DNA of 33,843 bases from Terriglobia bacterium (GCA_009838515.1 VXRL01000044.1:134824-168666), one strand, 5' to 3'; numbered from the stretch's first letter, positions 1 through 10,266 are shown. The notes: generated by a model not told the origin, from the letters alone. Numbers and translations: made by a program.

Positions 1-324
1 TTTTGTTGCCCCGGCTTCATAACCGCGCCGTTGGGCTCGTCTTTTGTTTTGTGGCGCTGCTAATGCAGCGCCCGAAGCCATAATGCCGTGCCTAAGGGCG
101 CGGTTCGCAAACTACGCATTTATTGTAAAGGTTGCCATCAAGAGTTTGCCGAGCCTTGGGCAAGCAACTTGCGAATGGCTAGGCTGACGGCGGGACTCTC
201 GTTTTCGCTCGATCTTCGCTGGGATCAACTGCCCCACTCGAAGGACTCGCCCAACGCCTGCAACGGCCCGTAAAGGACCGCATCGACGCAGCGCCGAGGG
301 CGGCCAGAGGAATCGATTTCGGCC
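1..324. other. 5' edge, no assignable gene
   Basis: I see no recognisable protein here in any frame. A short plus-strand open frame at 88-273 has no family resemblance, no convincing ribosome binding site and a low-complexity tail. The only structure is a perfect 8-bp stem with a TAAT loop at 53-72. The T-rich tract lies upstream of it rather than downstream, so it does not read as an intrinsic terminator on either strand. The segment probably holds the 3' flank of an upstream gene and the leader of the PSCyt gene. Confidence 0.4.
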
Positions 325-3300
325 TTGCACTGGTACAATCGCACTGTGGGCCCGGCAGTGACTTACCTGATGCTCGCTGGCTTGGCCGCGGCCGCCAGCA
401 GCGCCGCGACACTGCCCTCCGAACGCGTTGACTACAACGACGATGTTCGTCCGATACTGTCGGATCGCTGCTACAGCTGCCACGGCCCAGACCAGGGCCA
501 GCGCCAAGCCGGGCTCCGCCTGGACCGCGAATCTGGCGCCTTCGGCGCGGCTGCCAGCGGCGCTATGCCGATCGTGCCGGGCGAGCCCGCCGAGAGCGGG
601 CTGCTCCAACGGGTCACCAGTTCCGATCCGGCCAGGCGAATGCCGCCCGCGTACATGGGCCACGACCCGCTCAGCGAGGGCGAGATCGAAACCCTGCGGC
701 GCTGGATCGAGCAAGGGGCCCAGTGGGAGAGCCACTGGGCGTTCAGCCCGCCGTCGCTGCCGGACCTGCCGCAGCCCGCCCGGGATGGGCTCAATCCCAT
801 CGACGCGCTCGTCGCCGACAGGCTGGCCCGAGAGGGGCTCGCCCTAGCCGCGCCAGCGGACCGGCGCACACTCGCTCGCCGGGCGGCACTGGACCTAACG
901 GGCCTGCCGCCGGCTCCGCACGTGGTGCAGGATTTCGCCGCAGATCCGACCGCTGACGCTTATGAGAGGCTGTTGGACCGCTTGCTTGCATCGGCCAGCT
1001 ATGGGGAGCACTTGGCGGGCATGTGGCTGGATGCCGCGCGTTATGCCGATACGAACGGCTACCAAACCGATGGCACCCGCTCGATGTGGCGCTGGCGCGA
1101 CTGGGTCATTGATGCCTTCAATCGCAACCTACCGTTCGACCAGTTCACGCTGGAGCAACTGGCCGGTGACATGCTGCCGAACGCTTCCCGGGCGCAGATC
1201 ATCGCAACCGGATTCAACCGCAACCATCGCACCACGGCGGAGGGCGGCTCGGTCAACGAGGAGTTCCGCGTGGAATACGTGGCCGACAGGGCTGAGACCA
1301 CGGCCACGGTCTGGCTGGGCCTGACGCTGGCCTGCGCCCGCTGTCACGACCATAAGTTCGACCCGCTGTCGCAGCGGGAGTACTACCAGTTCTTCGCCTA
1401 CTTCAACAACGTCCAGGAAAAGGGCATGGTCTGGAACTTCGGCAACGAAGATCCGCTGCTTCACGCACCAACTCCGGAACAAGAAGTGCGGATAGCCACC
1501 CTGACGGCCGAGCTCACCGACGCGCGGGAGCGCTGGGATGCGCTAGCGCCGCAGATTGCCCGGGAGCAAGCGGAGTGGGAGGCTCGCCTAGCCGACGACC
1601 GGGATCTGAACTGGTCCCCTGCCCTCGGCCTGCGAGTGCATGCCCCCTTCGATGGCCGACTCGGCACCACCAGCTTCACCGGGGGCTCGATCGACGGAAG
1701 CAGCGCCCCGGAGCAGGTCGAGACCAAGTTCGCCGATGGCCAAGCAGGTACGGCGGCGGCGTTTGACGGCAAGCGCTATGCGGACCTAGGCAAAGTAGGC
1801 ATCTTCAACTACATGGATCCCCTCACCGTCTCGGCGTGGATCCGGCCCGAAACCGCCGAGGACGGTTCGATCGTCGCCTCCATGGGGGAGAATCCGATCG
1901 GCAACGGGTGGGGACTCTTCGTGCGCGACGGCAAGCTCTGGTGGCACATGTCGCAGCGCTGGAGCGACCTGAGCATGCGCTTGGCGAGCCAGCGCCCCAT
2001 CGAGCCCGGTCGCTGGCAGCACGTGCTGCTGACCTACGACGGCAAGCGCAAGGCCAAGGGCGTCCGCATGTACATCGACGGCCGCGAGCAGGAATTCGAA
2101 GTACTGTTCAACAACCTCGACTGGCCTTCGCAGAGCAACCAAAGCCTCAAGGTAGGCGGCGGCGGGGGCCTCGACAACCGCTTCTCCGGACGGATCGACG
2201 AAGTGCGCGTGTACGGCCGAGCCCTCTCTCCGGCCGAAGCCAGGGCACTAGCTTCGACCGCGCCTCTGAGCGCCCTGGCAGCGATCCGGCCCGACGATCG
2301 GACGCCGGCGCAGCGGGACAAGCTGCGCACCGCGTTTCTCGACTTGGCCGCCTCGGCGAGCGTCCGCAAGGCAAGCTTGGCCGCGGCCGAGGCGCAACGG
2401 CGATACGACGCCTTCCTCGATACCGTTCCCACTGTGATGGTGATGAAGGAGGGGCCGTCGCGCCAAGCCTACGTGCTCGAGCGCGGCCGCTACGACCTCC
2501 ACGCAGATCCGGTCGAGTCCGCCATTCCCGAAGCCCTGCTCGGTGCGACCGCCCCGAGGATCGCGAACCGACTCGACCTGGCGCGCTGGATCGTCAGCCG
2601 GTCCAACCCGCTGACGGCTCGCGTGATCGTCAACCGCTTCTGGCAGATGCTGTTCGGCGTCGGCTTGGTCAAGACAGTCGACGATTTCGGTTCCCAAGGC
2701 GAGGCACCCTCCAACCAAGTGCTGCTCGATTGGCTGGCAGTCGAGTTCATGGACTCGGGCTGGGACGTCAAGCGGCTGCTCAAGACGATCATGCTCAGTG
2801 CGACCTACCGCCAGTCCTCGCACGTGAACACGGAACTGATCGAGCGCGACCCCGAGAATCGGCTGCTCTCGCGCGGACCCCGGTTCCGCTTGGCGGCGGC
2901 GACGATCCGCGACCAAGCGCTCGCGGCGGCCGGGCTGCTCCAGCAAGACATCGGCGGGCCGTCGGTGCGCCCCTACCAGCCTCCCGGACTGTGGAAGGAA
3001 GTCTCCGGGAACGCCTACCAGCCCGGCGAAGGCTCCGAGCTCTACCGGCGCAGCCTGTACACCTATTGGAAGCGCACGGTGGCGCCGCCGTCGATGATGA
3101 ACTTCGACGCGTCCGACCGGGAGGTCTGCACAGTCCACGTCAAGCGCACCAACACACCGCTGCAGGCGCTCAACCTCATGAACGACACCACCTTCGTGGA
3201 AGCGGCGCGACACCTCGCGGATATGGCATTGCAAGGCGAGGCGCGCAGCCCTGCAGCGCGCATCGCCCAGATGTACATCAAGGTGCTCGGCAGGTTGCCT

Positions 3301-3501
3301 GGAGAGGGCGAGCGGGATATCCTTGAAGACCTGTACCGCGCCTATGCGGATCGGTTCCAGTCGGATCGGGACGCGGCCGAAGCGTTTCTCGCCGTGGGCG
3401 ACTCGCCGTGGAATCGGCGCGCCGACCCCCGGGAACTGGCCGCCTACGCCGGGGTAGCCAGCCTCGTGCTGAATCTGGACGAAGCGGTGACGAAGCAATG
3501 A
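325..3501 (+). CDS. PSCyt1/DUF1549/LamG/DUF1553 planctomycete-type cytochrome c protein
   Basis: Large exported multidomain protein of about 1058 residues. An N-terminal hydrophobic stretch (about residues 14-28) looks like a signal peptide. It is followed by a PSCyt1 domain with a haem-binding CYSCH motif at residues 49-53. A DUF1549 (PSCyt2) region spans roughly 155-370 and carries a second CARCH motif at 337-341. A concanavalin/LamG-like sandwich lies at roughly 440-600, and DUF1553 (PSD1) at roughly 740-1010, with the typical [14 protein letters not shown] signature. The family is abundant in Planctomycetes, Verrucomicrobia and some Acidobacteria. Its role is unproven; periplasmic electron transfer linked to polymer breakdown is usually suspected. 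The TTG start at 325 is uncertain: AGAGG at 306-310 is rather far away, and GTG 346, GTG 358 or ATG 370 would still keep the signal segment. Its stop overlaps the start of the DUF1501 gene by 4 bp (ATGA), so the two are surely one operon. Confidence 0.93.
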   Translation: MHWYNRTVGPAVTYLMLAGLAAAASSAATLPSERVDYNDDVRPILSDRCYSCHGPDQGQRQAGLRLDRESGAFGAAASGAMPIVPGEPAESGLLQRVTSSDPARRMPPAYMGHDPLSEGEIETLRRWIEQGAQWESHWAFSPPSLPDLPQPARDGLNPIDALVADRLAREGLALAAPADRRTLARRAALDLTGLPPAPHVVQDFAADPTADAYERLLDRLLASASYGEHLAGMWLDAARYADTNGYQTDGTRSMWRWRDWVIDAFNRNLPFDQFTLEQLAGDMLPNASRAQIIATGFNRNHRTTAEGGSVNEEFRVEYVADRAETTATVWLGLTLACARCHDHKFDPLSQREYYQFFAYFNNVQEKGMVWNFGNEDPLLHAPTPEQEVRIATLTAELTDARERWDALAPQIAREQAEWEARLADDRDLNWSPALGLRVHAPFDGRLGTTSFTGGSIDGSSAPEQVETKFADGQAGTAAAFDGKRYADLGKVGIFNYMDPLTVSAWIRPETAEDGSIVASMGENPIGNGWGLFVRDGKLWWHMSQRWSDLSMRLASQRPIEPGRWQHVLLTYDGKRKAKGVRMYIDGREQEFEVLFNNLDWPSQSNQSLKVGGGGGLDNRFSGRIDEVRVYGRALSPAEARALASTAPLSALAAIRPDDRTPAQRDKLRTAFLDLAASASVRKASLAAAEAQRRYDAFLDTVPTVMVMKEGPSRQAYVLERGRYDLHADPVESAIPEALLGATAPRIANRLDLARWIVSRSNPLTARVIVNRFWQMLFGVGLVKTVDDFGSQGEAPSNQVLLDWLAVEFMDSGWDVKRLLKTIMLSATYRQSSHVNTELIERDPENRLLSRGPRFRLAAATIRDQALAAAGLLQQDIGGPSVRPYQPPGLWKEVSGNAYQPGEGSELYRRSLYTYWKRTVAPPSMMNFDASDREVCTVHVKRTNTPLQALNLMNDTTFVEAARHLADMALQGEARSPAARIAQMYIKVLGRLPGEGERDILEDLYRAYADRFQSDRDAAEAFLAVGDSPWNRRADPRELAAYAGVASLVLNLDEAVTKQ

Positions 3502-4949
3502 CGCCGGAAACTCACGCCCCGGAGATCGATACCCGGAGACACTTTTTCGGCAAGGCGGCGAGCGGAGTCGGAGCCATCGCCCTGGCCCACCTGCTGGGCC
3601 GCGACCTGAACGCCTCCGATGCACCCAAGCCCGCCCTTGGCGGCTTGGACGGCCTGCCGCACTACGCGCCCAAGGCCAAGCGCGTGATCTGGCTGTTCCA
3701 GTCTGGCGGGCCCTCGCAGATCGAAACGTTCGACCCCAAGCCGGGCTTGGCCAAGCTGCGCGGGAAGGACCTGCCGGAATCGATCCGGAAGGGCCAGCGG
3801 CTGACGACGATGACCTCCGGCCAGAGCAGCTTCCCGCTGGTCGAATCTGCATTCGGCTTCCAGCAACACGGCGAATCGGGCGCTTGGATCAGCGACTTGC
3901 TGCCGCACACGGCCAAGATCGCCGACGACATTTCCATCGTGCGCTCGATGCACACCGATGCCATCAACCACGATCCCGCCGTCACGTTCCTGCAGACCGG
4001 GGCGCAGATCGCGGGCCGTCCCAGCGTGGGCGCCTGGCTGAGCTACGGTCTCGGCAGCGAGTCCAGCGACCTGCCCGCCTTCGTCGTGATGATCACGCAG
4101 GGCACGGGCGGCCAGCCGCTCTACGACCGGCTGTGGGGCTCGGGCTTCCTGCCGACCCGCTACCAAGGGGTCAAGTTCCGCTCGGTGGGGGACCCGGTCC
4201 TGTACCTGTCCGACCCGGCGGGCATCTCGCGCGACCAGCGGCGCACGTTCCTCGACGCGCTGGCCAAGCTCAACCGCAAGCAGTTCGAGGAGTACGGAGA
4301 TCCCGAAATCGTCACGCGCATCGCGCAGTACGAAATGGCGTTCAAGATGCAGCGCTCGGTTCCGGAGCTCACCGACCTGTCCGGCGAGCCCGAGCGGGTG
4401 TTCGACCTCTACGGGGAAGACGCCCGCCGTCCCGGCACGTATGCCTACAACTGCCTGCTCGCGCGCCGGCTGGCCGAGCGCGGCGTGCGCTTCATACAGC
4501 TCTACCACCGGGGCTGGGACCAGCACGGTTCGCTCAAGCAGGGCATCCAGCGCCAGACCAAGACCACCGACCAAGCCTCGGCAGCCTTGGTGATGGATCT
4601 CAAGCAGCGCGGCCTGCTCGACGACACGCTCGTAGTCTGGGGCGGCGAGTTCGGGCGGACCGTGTACTGCCAAGGCACGCTGACCGAGTCCGAGTACGGC
4701 CGCGACCACCATCCGCGCTGCTTCTCGATTTGGATGGCCGGCGGCGGCGTCCGGCCAGGCCAGACCTACGGCTCCACCGACGAGTTCAGCTACAACATCA
4801 GCGAGAACCCCGTCTCCGTGCATGACCTGCACGCCACGATGCTGCACCTGCTAGGGGTCGACCACACCAAGCTGACGTTCAAGTTCCAAGGACGGAGGTT
4901 CCGGCTCACCGACGTCCACGGCAACGCCGTCAAGCCCTTGCTGGCCTGA
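3498..4949 (+). CDS. DUF1501 Tat-exported protein
   Basis: Protein of 483 residues. The N-terminus carries a twin-arginine-type signal ([19 protein letters not shown]) about 14 residues in, implying export of a folded, possibly metal-bearing protein. The body has DUF1501 hallmarks (sulfatase-like alkaline phosphatase fold): [17 protein letters not shown] near residue 70, [18 protein letters not shown], and [17 protein letters not shown] near the C-terminus. DUF1501 genes almost always accompany PSCyt1/DUF1549/DUF1553 genes, as here, and the two products are thought to work together on the outside of the inner membrane. The biochemical reaction is not established. I chose ATG 3498 over the longer upstream frame because it puts the RR signal near the N-terminus and gives the usual ATGA coupling. 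Confidence 0.95.
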   Translation: MTPETHAPEIDTRRHFFGKAASGVGAIALAHLLGRDLNASDAPKPALGGLDGLPHYAPKAKRVIWLFQSGGPSQIETFDPKPGLAKLRGKDLPESIRKGQRLTTMTSGQSSFPLVESAFGFQQHGESGAWISDLLPHTAKIADDISIVRSMHTDAINHDPAVTFLQTGAQIAGRPSVGAWLSYGLGSESSDLPAFVVMITQGTGGQPLYDRLWGSGFLPTRYQGVKFRSVGDPVLYLSDPAGISRDQRRTFLDALAKLNRKQFEEYGDPEIVTRIAQYEMAFKMQRSVPELTDLSGEPERVFDLYGEDARRPGTYAYNCLLARRLAERGVRFIQLYHRGWDQHGSLKQGIQRQTKTTDQASAALVMDLKQRGLLDDTLVVWGGEFGRTVYCQGTLTESEYGRDHHPRCFSIWMAGGGVRPGQTYGSTDEFSYNISENPVSVHDLHATMLHLLGVDHTKLTFKFQGRRFRLTDVHGNAVKPLLA

Positions 4950-4971
4950 ATCCGCCACCGCAGCGGCCGCT

Positions 4972-5739
4972 TCAGAGAGCCCGCGGGTCGAACTCGCGCA
5001 GGTCCCGCCGCAGGCCTTCGATGTGCGCGTGCGCCGTGTGGTCGAAGTGTAGCGGCGTGACGGATACCAGGCCCTGATGCACCGCAGCGTAGTCGCTGCC
5101 ATCCGAGGCGGCTTCGACGGGCACCTCCTCGTGCATCCAGTAGTACTTCCGGTCGTGCGGATCGCGGGCCTCGATCATGAGATTGCGCGAGATCTTGCGG
5201 CACTGATGGGTCACGGCCACTCCGGCGGCCTCGCCGGCGGGCACGTTCACGTTCAGCGCGATGCCCTTCGGCAACCCCTCCGCGAGCACGTTCTTGGCCA
5301 AGGCCGCAGCAATGCGGGCCGACGGGCCGAAGTCGATGGAGGATCGCTGGTTAACCGAGACCGCCAGCGCCGGGATGCCGTACTTCGAGCCCTCGGCAGC
5401 CCCGGCGACCGTACCCGAATAGTAGATGTTCTCGCCCAGGTTGGGGCCGGCGTTGATACCGGCGACGACCAAGGCCGGCGTCTCCTGGACCAACAGCGTG
5501 AGCGCCATCATCACGCTGTCGGCCGGGGTGCCGTCTACCCCGAAGCGACCCTCGCCCTTGCGTTCGTAGCGCAACGGGCGGCGCAGCGTGATGCGCCGGC
5601 TGGCGGCGCTCTGCTCCATCAGCGGTGCGACCGTGCGAAGCCGTCCGAGAGGCGCCAGCGCGCTCTCCAGCGCTCGGAGTCCTGGCGCGTCGATCCCGTC
5701 ATCGTTGGTGATGAGGATCAGCGGGTCGGGGGCGGTCAT
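4972..5739 (-). CDS. surE: 5'/3'-nucleotidase SurE
   Basis: 255-residue SurE, a cytoplasmic divalent-metal nucleoside-5'/3'-monophosphate phosphatase. The N-terminal LITNDDGIDAPG motif supplies the metal-binding Asp pair. The central GINAGPNLGENIYYSGTVAGA motif (Asn ligand and phosphate loop) is intact. The length matches the family. The gene converges on the DUF1501 gene with about 22 bp between stops and diverges from the aminotransferase gene over about 70 bp, so it is probably monocistronic. The usual proteobacterial neighbours (pcm, truD, rpoS) are absent. Confidence 0.96.
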   Translation of the reverse strand: MTAPDPLILITNDDGIDAPGLRALESALAPLGRLRTVAPLMEQSAASRRITLRRPLRYERKGEGRFGVDGTPADSVMMALTLLVQETPALVVAGINAGPNLGENIYYSGTVAGAAEGSKYGIPALAVSVNQRSSIDFGPSARIAAALAKNVLAEGLPKGIALNVNVPAGEAAGVAVTHQCRKISRNLMIEARDPHDRKYYWMHEEVPVEAASDGSDYAAVHQGLVSVTPLHFDHTAHAHIEGLRRDLREFDPRAL

Positions 5740-5809
5740 GCTCTCCCAGCGTAGCCAATCGTCGCGGCGCCAGTTTCCCCCTTCCGCCGGGTGCTAGGCT
5801 GAGATTGAG

Positions 5810-7036
5810 ATGCCGGTTGCCTATCCAGGAACGGACACGGAACAGATCGTCGCGCGGGACCACCAGTACGTAGTGCGCAACTACGGGCGCTACCCGCTGG
5901 TTGTCAGCCGAGCCGACGGCGTCTACCTCCACGGCGAGGACGGCCGCAAGTACCTCGATTTCGTCTCCGGCATCGGGGTGATGGCCCTGGGCCACTCCCA
6001 TCCGCGGGTTGTGGCGGCGATCGCAGACCAGATCGGCACCTTGGTGCACTGCTCGAACCTGTACTACCACCCGCTGCAAGGCGAGGTGGCCCAGCTGCTC
6101 TCGGAATTGAGCGGCCTGCAGCGCACGTTCTTCTGCAACAGCGGTGCGGAATCCGTCGAGGCGGCCCTGAAAATCGCCAAGGGCTACGGCCGCGCCCGCG
6201 ACAGCGGCAAGACCGAGATCGTCGCGCTCCAGGAGTCGTTCGGCGGCCGCACGCTGGGCTCGATCTCGGTGACCGGCCAGCCCAAGTACCGCGAGCCATT
6301 CGAGCCGGTCATTCCGGGCGTGCGGTTCATCGAACCCAACGACCTGGGCGCGCTGGAAGCCGCCATGGGGGACCAGACCGCGGGCATCGTGTTCGAACCC
6401 ATTCTGGGCGAGGGCGGCGTCATCGAGATTTCGGCCGAGTTCGCCGCGCTGGCCCGCCGGCTGGCCACGGATCACGACGCGCTGCTGATCTGCGACGAGG
6501 TCCAGTGCGGCATGGGGCGCACTGGACAGGCGTTCGCGTTCCAGCACTGGGGCGCTGGCTTCCTGCCGGACGTAATCACCCTTGCCAAGCCGCTAGCGGC
6601 CGGACTGCCGATCGGTGCCGTCGTCTGCAGCGAGGCCGCCGCGGCGGTCCTAGCGCCTGGCATGCACGGCTCTACTTTCGGCGGCGGCGCACTAGCCTGC
6701 CGCGTCGCCAGGGAATTCCTCAGCATGCTGCCCGAATTGATGCCCCACGTGCAGGACGTTTCGGCCTACTTCCGGGCACGGCTAGCAGATCTGGCCGCCA
6801 GCTACGACTTCGTCGACGGACTGAGGGGCCGCGGCCTGATGGTCGGGCTCGAGCTGAATATCCCCGGCGGAGGCTTCGTGCCGAGGGCGCAGGAGCTCGG
6901 CCTGCTCATGAACTGCACCGCGGGCAATATCCTACGGTTCCTTCCGCCGTTCGTGATCGAACGGGAGCATGTTGACGAAGCCATCGCCGCACTGGACGAA
7001 GCGTTTCGCCAGGGTCCGCCGGACGGCGCGAGCTAG
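5810..7036 (+). CDS. argD: class III PLP aminotransferase, acetylornithine transaminase-like
   Basis: 408-residue fold-type I PLP enzyme of the acetylornithine/ornithine aminotransferase group. Visible features are SGAESVEAALKIAKG at 111-125, the PLP-phosphate region, the DEVQCGMGRTG stretch at about 229-239 with the cofactor-contacting Asp, and the catalytic lysine K260 in TLAKPLAAGLPIGA. The C-terminal GRGLMVGLEL and ILRFLPP segments are also ArgD-like. The likely reaction is N-acetylornithine plus 2-oxoglutarate to the semialdehyde plus glutamate. No other arg genes flank it, so a related activity (succinylornithine, ornithine or GABA transamination) remains possible. It is followed about 40 bp later by an enolase-superfamily gene on the same strand. 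Confidence 0.85.
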   Translation: MPVAYPGTDTEQIVARDHQYVVRNYGRYPLVVSRADGVYLHGEDGRKYLDFVSGIGVMALGHSHPRVVAAIADQIGTLVHCSNLYYHPLQGEVAQLLSELSGLQRTFFCNSGAESVEAALKIAKGYGRARDSGKTEIVALQESFGGRTLGSISVTGQPKYREPFEPVIPGVRFIEPNDLGALEAAMGDQTAGIVFEPILGEGGVIEISAEFAALARRLATDHDALLICDEVQCGMGRTGQAFAFQHWGAGFLPDVITLAKPLAAGLPIGAVVCSEAAAAVLAPGMHGSTFGGGALACRVAREFLSMLPELMPHVQDVSAYFRARLADLAASYDFVDGLRGRGLMVGLELNIPGGGFVPRAQELGLLMNCTAGNILRFLPPFVIEREHVDEAIAALDEAFRQGPPDGAS

Positions 7037-7075
7037 CCCGATTGGGCCGGCGTCGGTTGCTACGATGGTCGGCTC

Positions 7076-8245
7076 ATGAAGATCGACCGCCTGGAAACCC
7101 GCCATTGCGATGCCGGATGGCGTAACTACCACTTCGCCAAAGTCACAACCGGTGACGGCGTGGTCGGCTGGAGTGAGTACGACGAGGACTTCGGCTCCCC
7201 TGGAATCACGGCGACAATCGAGCGCTTGGCGCCGTCCCTGATAGGCAAGGATCTCGGCAACCACGAGCGGATCTATTCCGAACTCTTCTGCCAGTTGCGA
7301 CCGGCCGTCGACGGGGCAACCGGGCAAGCCTTCGCAGCGATCGAAAACGCCCTACTTGACGCCAAGGCGAAGACCCTAGGTCTACCCTGCTACGCGCTCT
7401 TCGGGGGCAAGGTGCGCGACCGCATCCGGCTGTACTGGTCGCACTGTGCCACCTGGCGCATCAATCAGCCGGAGTTCTACCCGCCGGCGATCCGCGACCT
7501 CGATGGCGTTCGCGGGATCGGCGCGGAAGCCAACCAGAGAGGCTTCACCGCCCTGAAGACCAATATCTTCGAGTTCGGGGACGGGACCGCGCGCGGGTGG
7601 CGGCCGGGCTTCGGCACGCCGTACGAGCCGGGCCGCAACATGGAGCGCTCCACCCTGCGGCAACTGCGCGCCCATTTGGAAGCCTTGCGGGAGGGTGCCG
7701 GGCCCGATATGGATATCCTGCTCGACCTGAACTTCAACTGCGCCACCGAGGGCTACCTCAAAGTCCTGCGCGAGCTGCGCGACTTCGACCTGTTCTGGGC
7801 GGAAATCGACACGCGCAACCCGCGCGCACTGCAGCACATCCGCGAGCAAAGCTCCTGCCCCATCAGCTCGTGCGAAACACTGATGGGCCTGCGCAACTTC
7901 TTGCCCTTTTTCCAGCACGAGGCCGTTGACGTGGCGATTATCGATGCGGTTTGGAACGGCATCTGGCAGAGCCTGAAAGTGGCCGCTTGCGCAGAGGCTT
8001 ACGAAGTCAACGTGGCTCCGCACAACTTCTACGGGCACTTAGCGACGATGATGAACGCCCACTTCGTGGCCGCCGTGCCGAACCTCCGCATCATGGAGAT
8101 CGACATCGACCGTCTAGGCTGGGACGCCGACATTTTCACCCACGTTCCCCCCATCGAGGACGGCCATCTGGTTGTGCCCGACCGGCCCGGCTGGGGCACC
8201 GAGCCCGACGAGGACGCGTTGCGCGATCATCCTGTGCGCAACTGA
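7076..8245 (+). CDS. mandelate racemase/muconate lactonizing enzyme family protein (enolase superfamily)
   Basis: 389-residue enolase-superfamily enzyme, probably a sugar-acid dehydratase or racemase. The capping domain occupies the first ~120 residues. In the barrel, K161 in ALKTN gives a K-x-N arrangement recalling galactonate-type dehydratases rather than the K-x-K of mandelate racemase. Metal ligands are D217 (LLDLNFN), E243 (WAEID) and E267 (SCET), and H316 in APHNFYG is the likely second catalytic base. The family usually converts carboxylate sugars via an enolate. The substrate cannot be read from sequence. Its neighbours (aminotransferase, exported peptidase and esterases) do not form a clear sugar-acid pathway. 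ATG 7076 is the natural start. Confidence 0.88.
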   Translation: MKIDRLETRHCDAGWRNYHFAKVTTGDGVVGWSEYDEDFGSPGITATIERLAPSLIGKDLGNHERIYSELFCQLRPAVDGATGQAFAAIENALLDAKAKTLGLPCYALFGGKVRDRIRLYWSHCATWRINQPEFYPPAIRDLDGVRGIGAEANQRGFTALKTNIFEFGDGTARGWRPGFGTPYEPGRNMERSTLRQLRAHLEALREGAGPDMDILLDLNFNCATEGYLKVLRELRDFDLFWAEIDTRNPRALQHIREQSSCPISSCETLMGLRNFLPFFQHEAVDVAIIDAVWNGIWQSLKVAACAEAYEVNVAPHNFYGHLATMMNAHFVAAVPNLRIMEIDIDRLGWDADIFTHVPPIEDGHLVVPDRPGWGTEPDEDALRDHPVRN

Positions 8246-8275
8246 GAGCCCTCGGAACACCCGCTACGGCGTGGT

Positions 8276-9574
8276 TCAGGCCGTGCCTGCACTCGCGAGC
8301 GCACCCTCGAGGGCATCCGTGGAGCGCGGCAGGCCCGTGCTCATCACGCGACAGCCATCGTCCGTCACCTCGACCGTGTCCTCGATGCGGATGCCGACAC
8401 CTTCCTCCGGCAGGTACAGACCAGGTTCGATTGCAAGCACCATGCCCGGTTCCAAACTGCGCCCAGGCGGCGTGGGATCATGCACGTCTAGGCCAACATG
8501 GTGCCCGATTGCGTGCGGGAGGTAGGGATCCACGCCGCGCGGCGCTCGCTTGCGCAGGACGCGCTGGGCGACTGATTCGATGCTGTTCCGGGCGGGCCCG
8601 CCCAGCACAGCTCCGGGCTTCACGGCGCTCAGCGCCTGCTCGTGAGCCTCGAGGACTGCCTCGTACAGCAGGCGCTGCTTCTCGCTGAACTGTCCGCTTA
8701 CCGGGATGCTGCGTGTGATGTCGGCTGCATAGCGAGCCCGTTCTCCGCCCGCATCAATGAGCAACATCTGCCCGTGCTCCAGCCGGCCCGAGTTGCGCTG
8801 GTAGTGCAGGATCGTCGCATGAGCCCCCGCAGCCACGATCGGCGCGAAGGCCAAGCGATCGCAGCCGGCGCGGAAGGCCCCTCCAATTAATCCGGCCGCA
8901 ACTTCACGTTCGGTCGCGCCATCAGCGACTCTGGCCCAAGCATCCCGGAATCCCACTTCGGTGGCTTCGACGGCCGCTTGTATCAGGGCGACCTCGGCGG
9001 GTGACTTGACGCTGCGCAGCGCGGCCAGCGGAAGTCGGATGTCGCGTGTCGGCTCGCGCCCCGCGGCCTCCACCAGACGTTCGTGCCGCAAGCGCGCTTG
9101 GATGTCGCCCGCTGGCCTCGCTTCGGCGAAGCCCGCCAACCTGCTCCGGTCCCGGAGGAAAGCGCGCACGGTTCGGCGGAATCTCGACTCGGTCAGGACT
9201 TCGGCGAATCCCAAGTGACCGGCATCCTCCGTCTGCAGGCTTGGCCCAGACCACGCACGGGAGTGGCCAGCGGAGTCGGCCAAGAACAAGATCTCGCGAT
9301 ACGGCTGGCCGCCGTGCGCTGGAGCGATCAGCAGGGCCGCCCCCGGCTCTTGATGTCCGGTGAGGTAGAAGAAGCTGCTCTCCTGGCGAAAGCCGGTAAA
9401 GCCGGAGCGGCCTTCCGATTCGGTCGAACCAACCAGCGCGATGACGCCGCGACCAATCGCCTCGGCCAGCGCTTGCCGACGCTTGGCGTATTCTCCGGCG
9501 CCAATTCCCCCGGCGGCTCCCGAGCAAGGCAGAGCCGCGCAGGCAGCCAAGAACGCCCTACGAGTCCGCAGCAA
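8276..9574 (-). CDS. exported M24 metallopeptidase (Xaa-Pro aminopeptidase-like)
   Basis: About 432 residues. The C-terminal half is a pita-bread M24 domain with metal ligands in LLIDAGGERARYAADITRS (two Asp), AIGHHVGLDVHD (His) and two glutamates (AIEPGLYL and GIRIEDTVEV). The N-terminal half is the creatinase/AMP_N-like domain. Such enzymes remove an N-terminal residue preceding proline. The open frame extends upstream to 9688, but that part is antisense to the start of rnhA and has no family character. I place the start at TTG 9574 (CTG 9571 is an alternative, sitting 3 nt after GAAGGG). This leaves a short RTRRAFLAACAALP leader that looks like a Tat or lipoprotein-type signal, so the peptidase probably acts outside the cytoplasm. 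It diverges from rnhA. Confidence 0.85.
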   Translation of the reverse strand: MLRTRRAFLAACAALPCSGAAGGIGAGEYAKRRQALAEAIGRGVIALVGSTESEGRSGFTGFRQESSFFYLTGHQEPGAALLIAPAHGGQPYREILFLADSAGHSRAWSGPSLQTEDAGHLGFAEVLTESRFRRTVRAFLRDRSRLAGFAEARPAGDIQARLRHERLVEAAGREPTRDIRLPLAALRSVKSPAEVALIQAAVEATEVGFRDAWARVADGATEREVAAGLIGGAFRAGCDRLAFAPIVAAGAHATILHYQRNSGRLEHGQMLLIDAGGERARYAADITRSIPVSGQFSEKQRLLYEAVLEAHEQALSAVKPGAVLGGPARNSIESVAQRVLRKRAPRGVDPYLPHAIGHHVGLDVHDPTPPGRSLEPGMVLAIEPGLYLPEEGVGIRIEDTVEVTDDGCRVMSTGLPRSTDALEGALASAGTA

Positions 9575-9598
9575 CCCTTCAGCGTAGCCGAGGATGGA

Positions 9599-9623
9599 GC
9601 CGCGATCCGAATCGGATCGCGGC
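9599..9623. promoter_or_regulatory. perfect 11-bp inverted repeat between divergent M24 peptidase and rnhA genes
   Basis: Arms 9599-9609 and 9613-9623 (GCCGCGATCCG and its exact complement) are separated by AAT. It lies in the roughly 70-bp gap between two divergent genes. It could be a shared operator or a hairpin in the rnhA leader. With only a 3-nt spacer it looks more like a DNA-binding palindrome than a terminator, and no T-tract follows on either strand. Confidence 0.5.
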
Positions 9624-9644
9624 GCTATGATTGGGGCAGCATCG

Positions 9645-10103
9645 ATGAAGAGCGTTCGGCTGGTCACCGACGGATCGTGCATCGGCAACCCGGGCCCCGG
9701 CGGCTGGGCGGTGATCCTTCGCTATAACAAGCACTCTCGCGAATTGAGCGGGGGGGAGGCCAAGACCACCAACAATCGCATGGAAATGACCGCGGTAGTG
9801 AAGGGCTTGCTGGCCCTGCGCGAACCCTGCTCGGTCACTCTGGAGATCGATTCGGAGTACGTCAAGAACGGCGTGACGCGCTGGATGAAGAAGTGGAAGC
9901 GCAACGGGTGGATGACGACTACGAAGGAACCCGTAAAGAACCAAGACTTGTGGCAAGAGCTGGAAGCCGCCATGGCGCCACACAAAGTGCGGTGGGTCTG
10001 GGTGAAGGGGCATGCCGACCACAAGGACAACAACCGCTGCGACAAGATTGCTAAGGCAGCGGCCCAGAGCCAAGCCTCGCAGCAGTCCGGCGTTGCAGTC
10101 TAG
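9645..10103 (+). CDS. rnhA: ribonuclease HI
   Basis: 152-residue RNase HI, which cleaves RNA in RNA-DNA hybrids using two metal ions. All catalytic residues are visible: Asp in TDGSC, Glu in NNRMEM, Asp in IDSEYV, His in VKGHADH and Asp in NNRCDKIA. The basic handle segment (WMKKWKRNGWMT) of E. coli-type RNase HI is present. ATG 9645 is preferred over upstream in-frame starts (9594, 9627) because it gives the usual ~155-residue length and follows a GGGG-rich ribosome binding site. The C-terminal tail SQASQQSGVAV is non-conserved. Confidence 0.96.
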   Translation: MKSVRLVTDGSCIGNPGPGGWAVILRYNKHSRELSGGEAKTTNNRMEMTAVVKGLLALREPCSVTLEIDSEYVKNGVTRWMKKWKRNGWMTTTKEPVKNQDLWQELEAAMAPHKVRWVWVKGHADHKDNNRCDKIAKAAAQSQASQQSGVAV

Positions 10104-10266
10104 AGCATTCCACAGCCGTCCGGACCATCGAGTCCGGCCACAACGCGTGCCTCTATGGACTTTCCGTATCGCAGTCTTTGGAGGGCCCGCTATTCAGATG
10201 TGGATCCCGAAGATGTCGTCCAAACACTTCGCCGATTTGCACGGAGAGTCCCGCAATCGATGGGAC

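Noticed and set aside
53..72. Perfect 8-bp hairpin with TAAT loop
   Set aside because: No T-tract follows it on either strand, so I do not call a terminator.
2248..3852. 534-codon minus-strand open frame
   Set aside because: It is antisense to the PSCyt and DUF1501 genes, whose domain content is unmistakable. The frame is a GC-rich shadow without motifs.
3444..4847. 467-codon minus-strand open frame
   Set aside because: Shadow of the DUF1501 gene; its sequence is low-complexity with no family pattern.
9575..9688. Longer N-terminus for the M24 peptidase
   Set aside because: This extension is antisense to the conserved start of rnhA and to the inverted repeat, and would hide the export signal.
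10120..10137. 6-bp inverted repeat CCGGAC/GTCCGG after rnhA
   Set aside because: Short stem, 6-nt loop and no T-run; expected by chance in GC-rich DNA.
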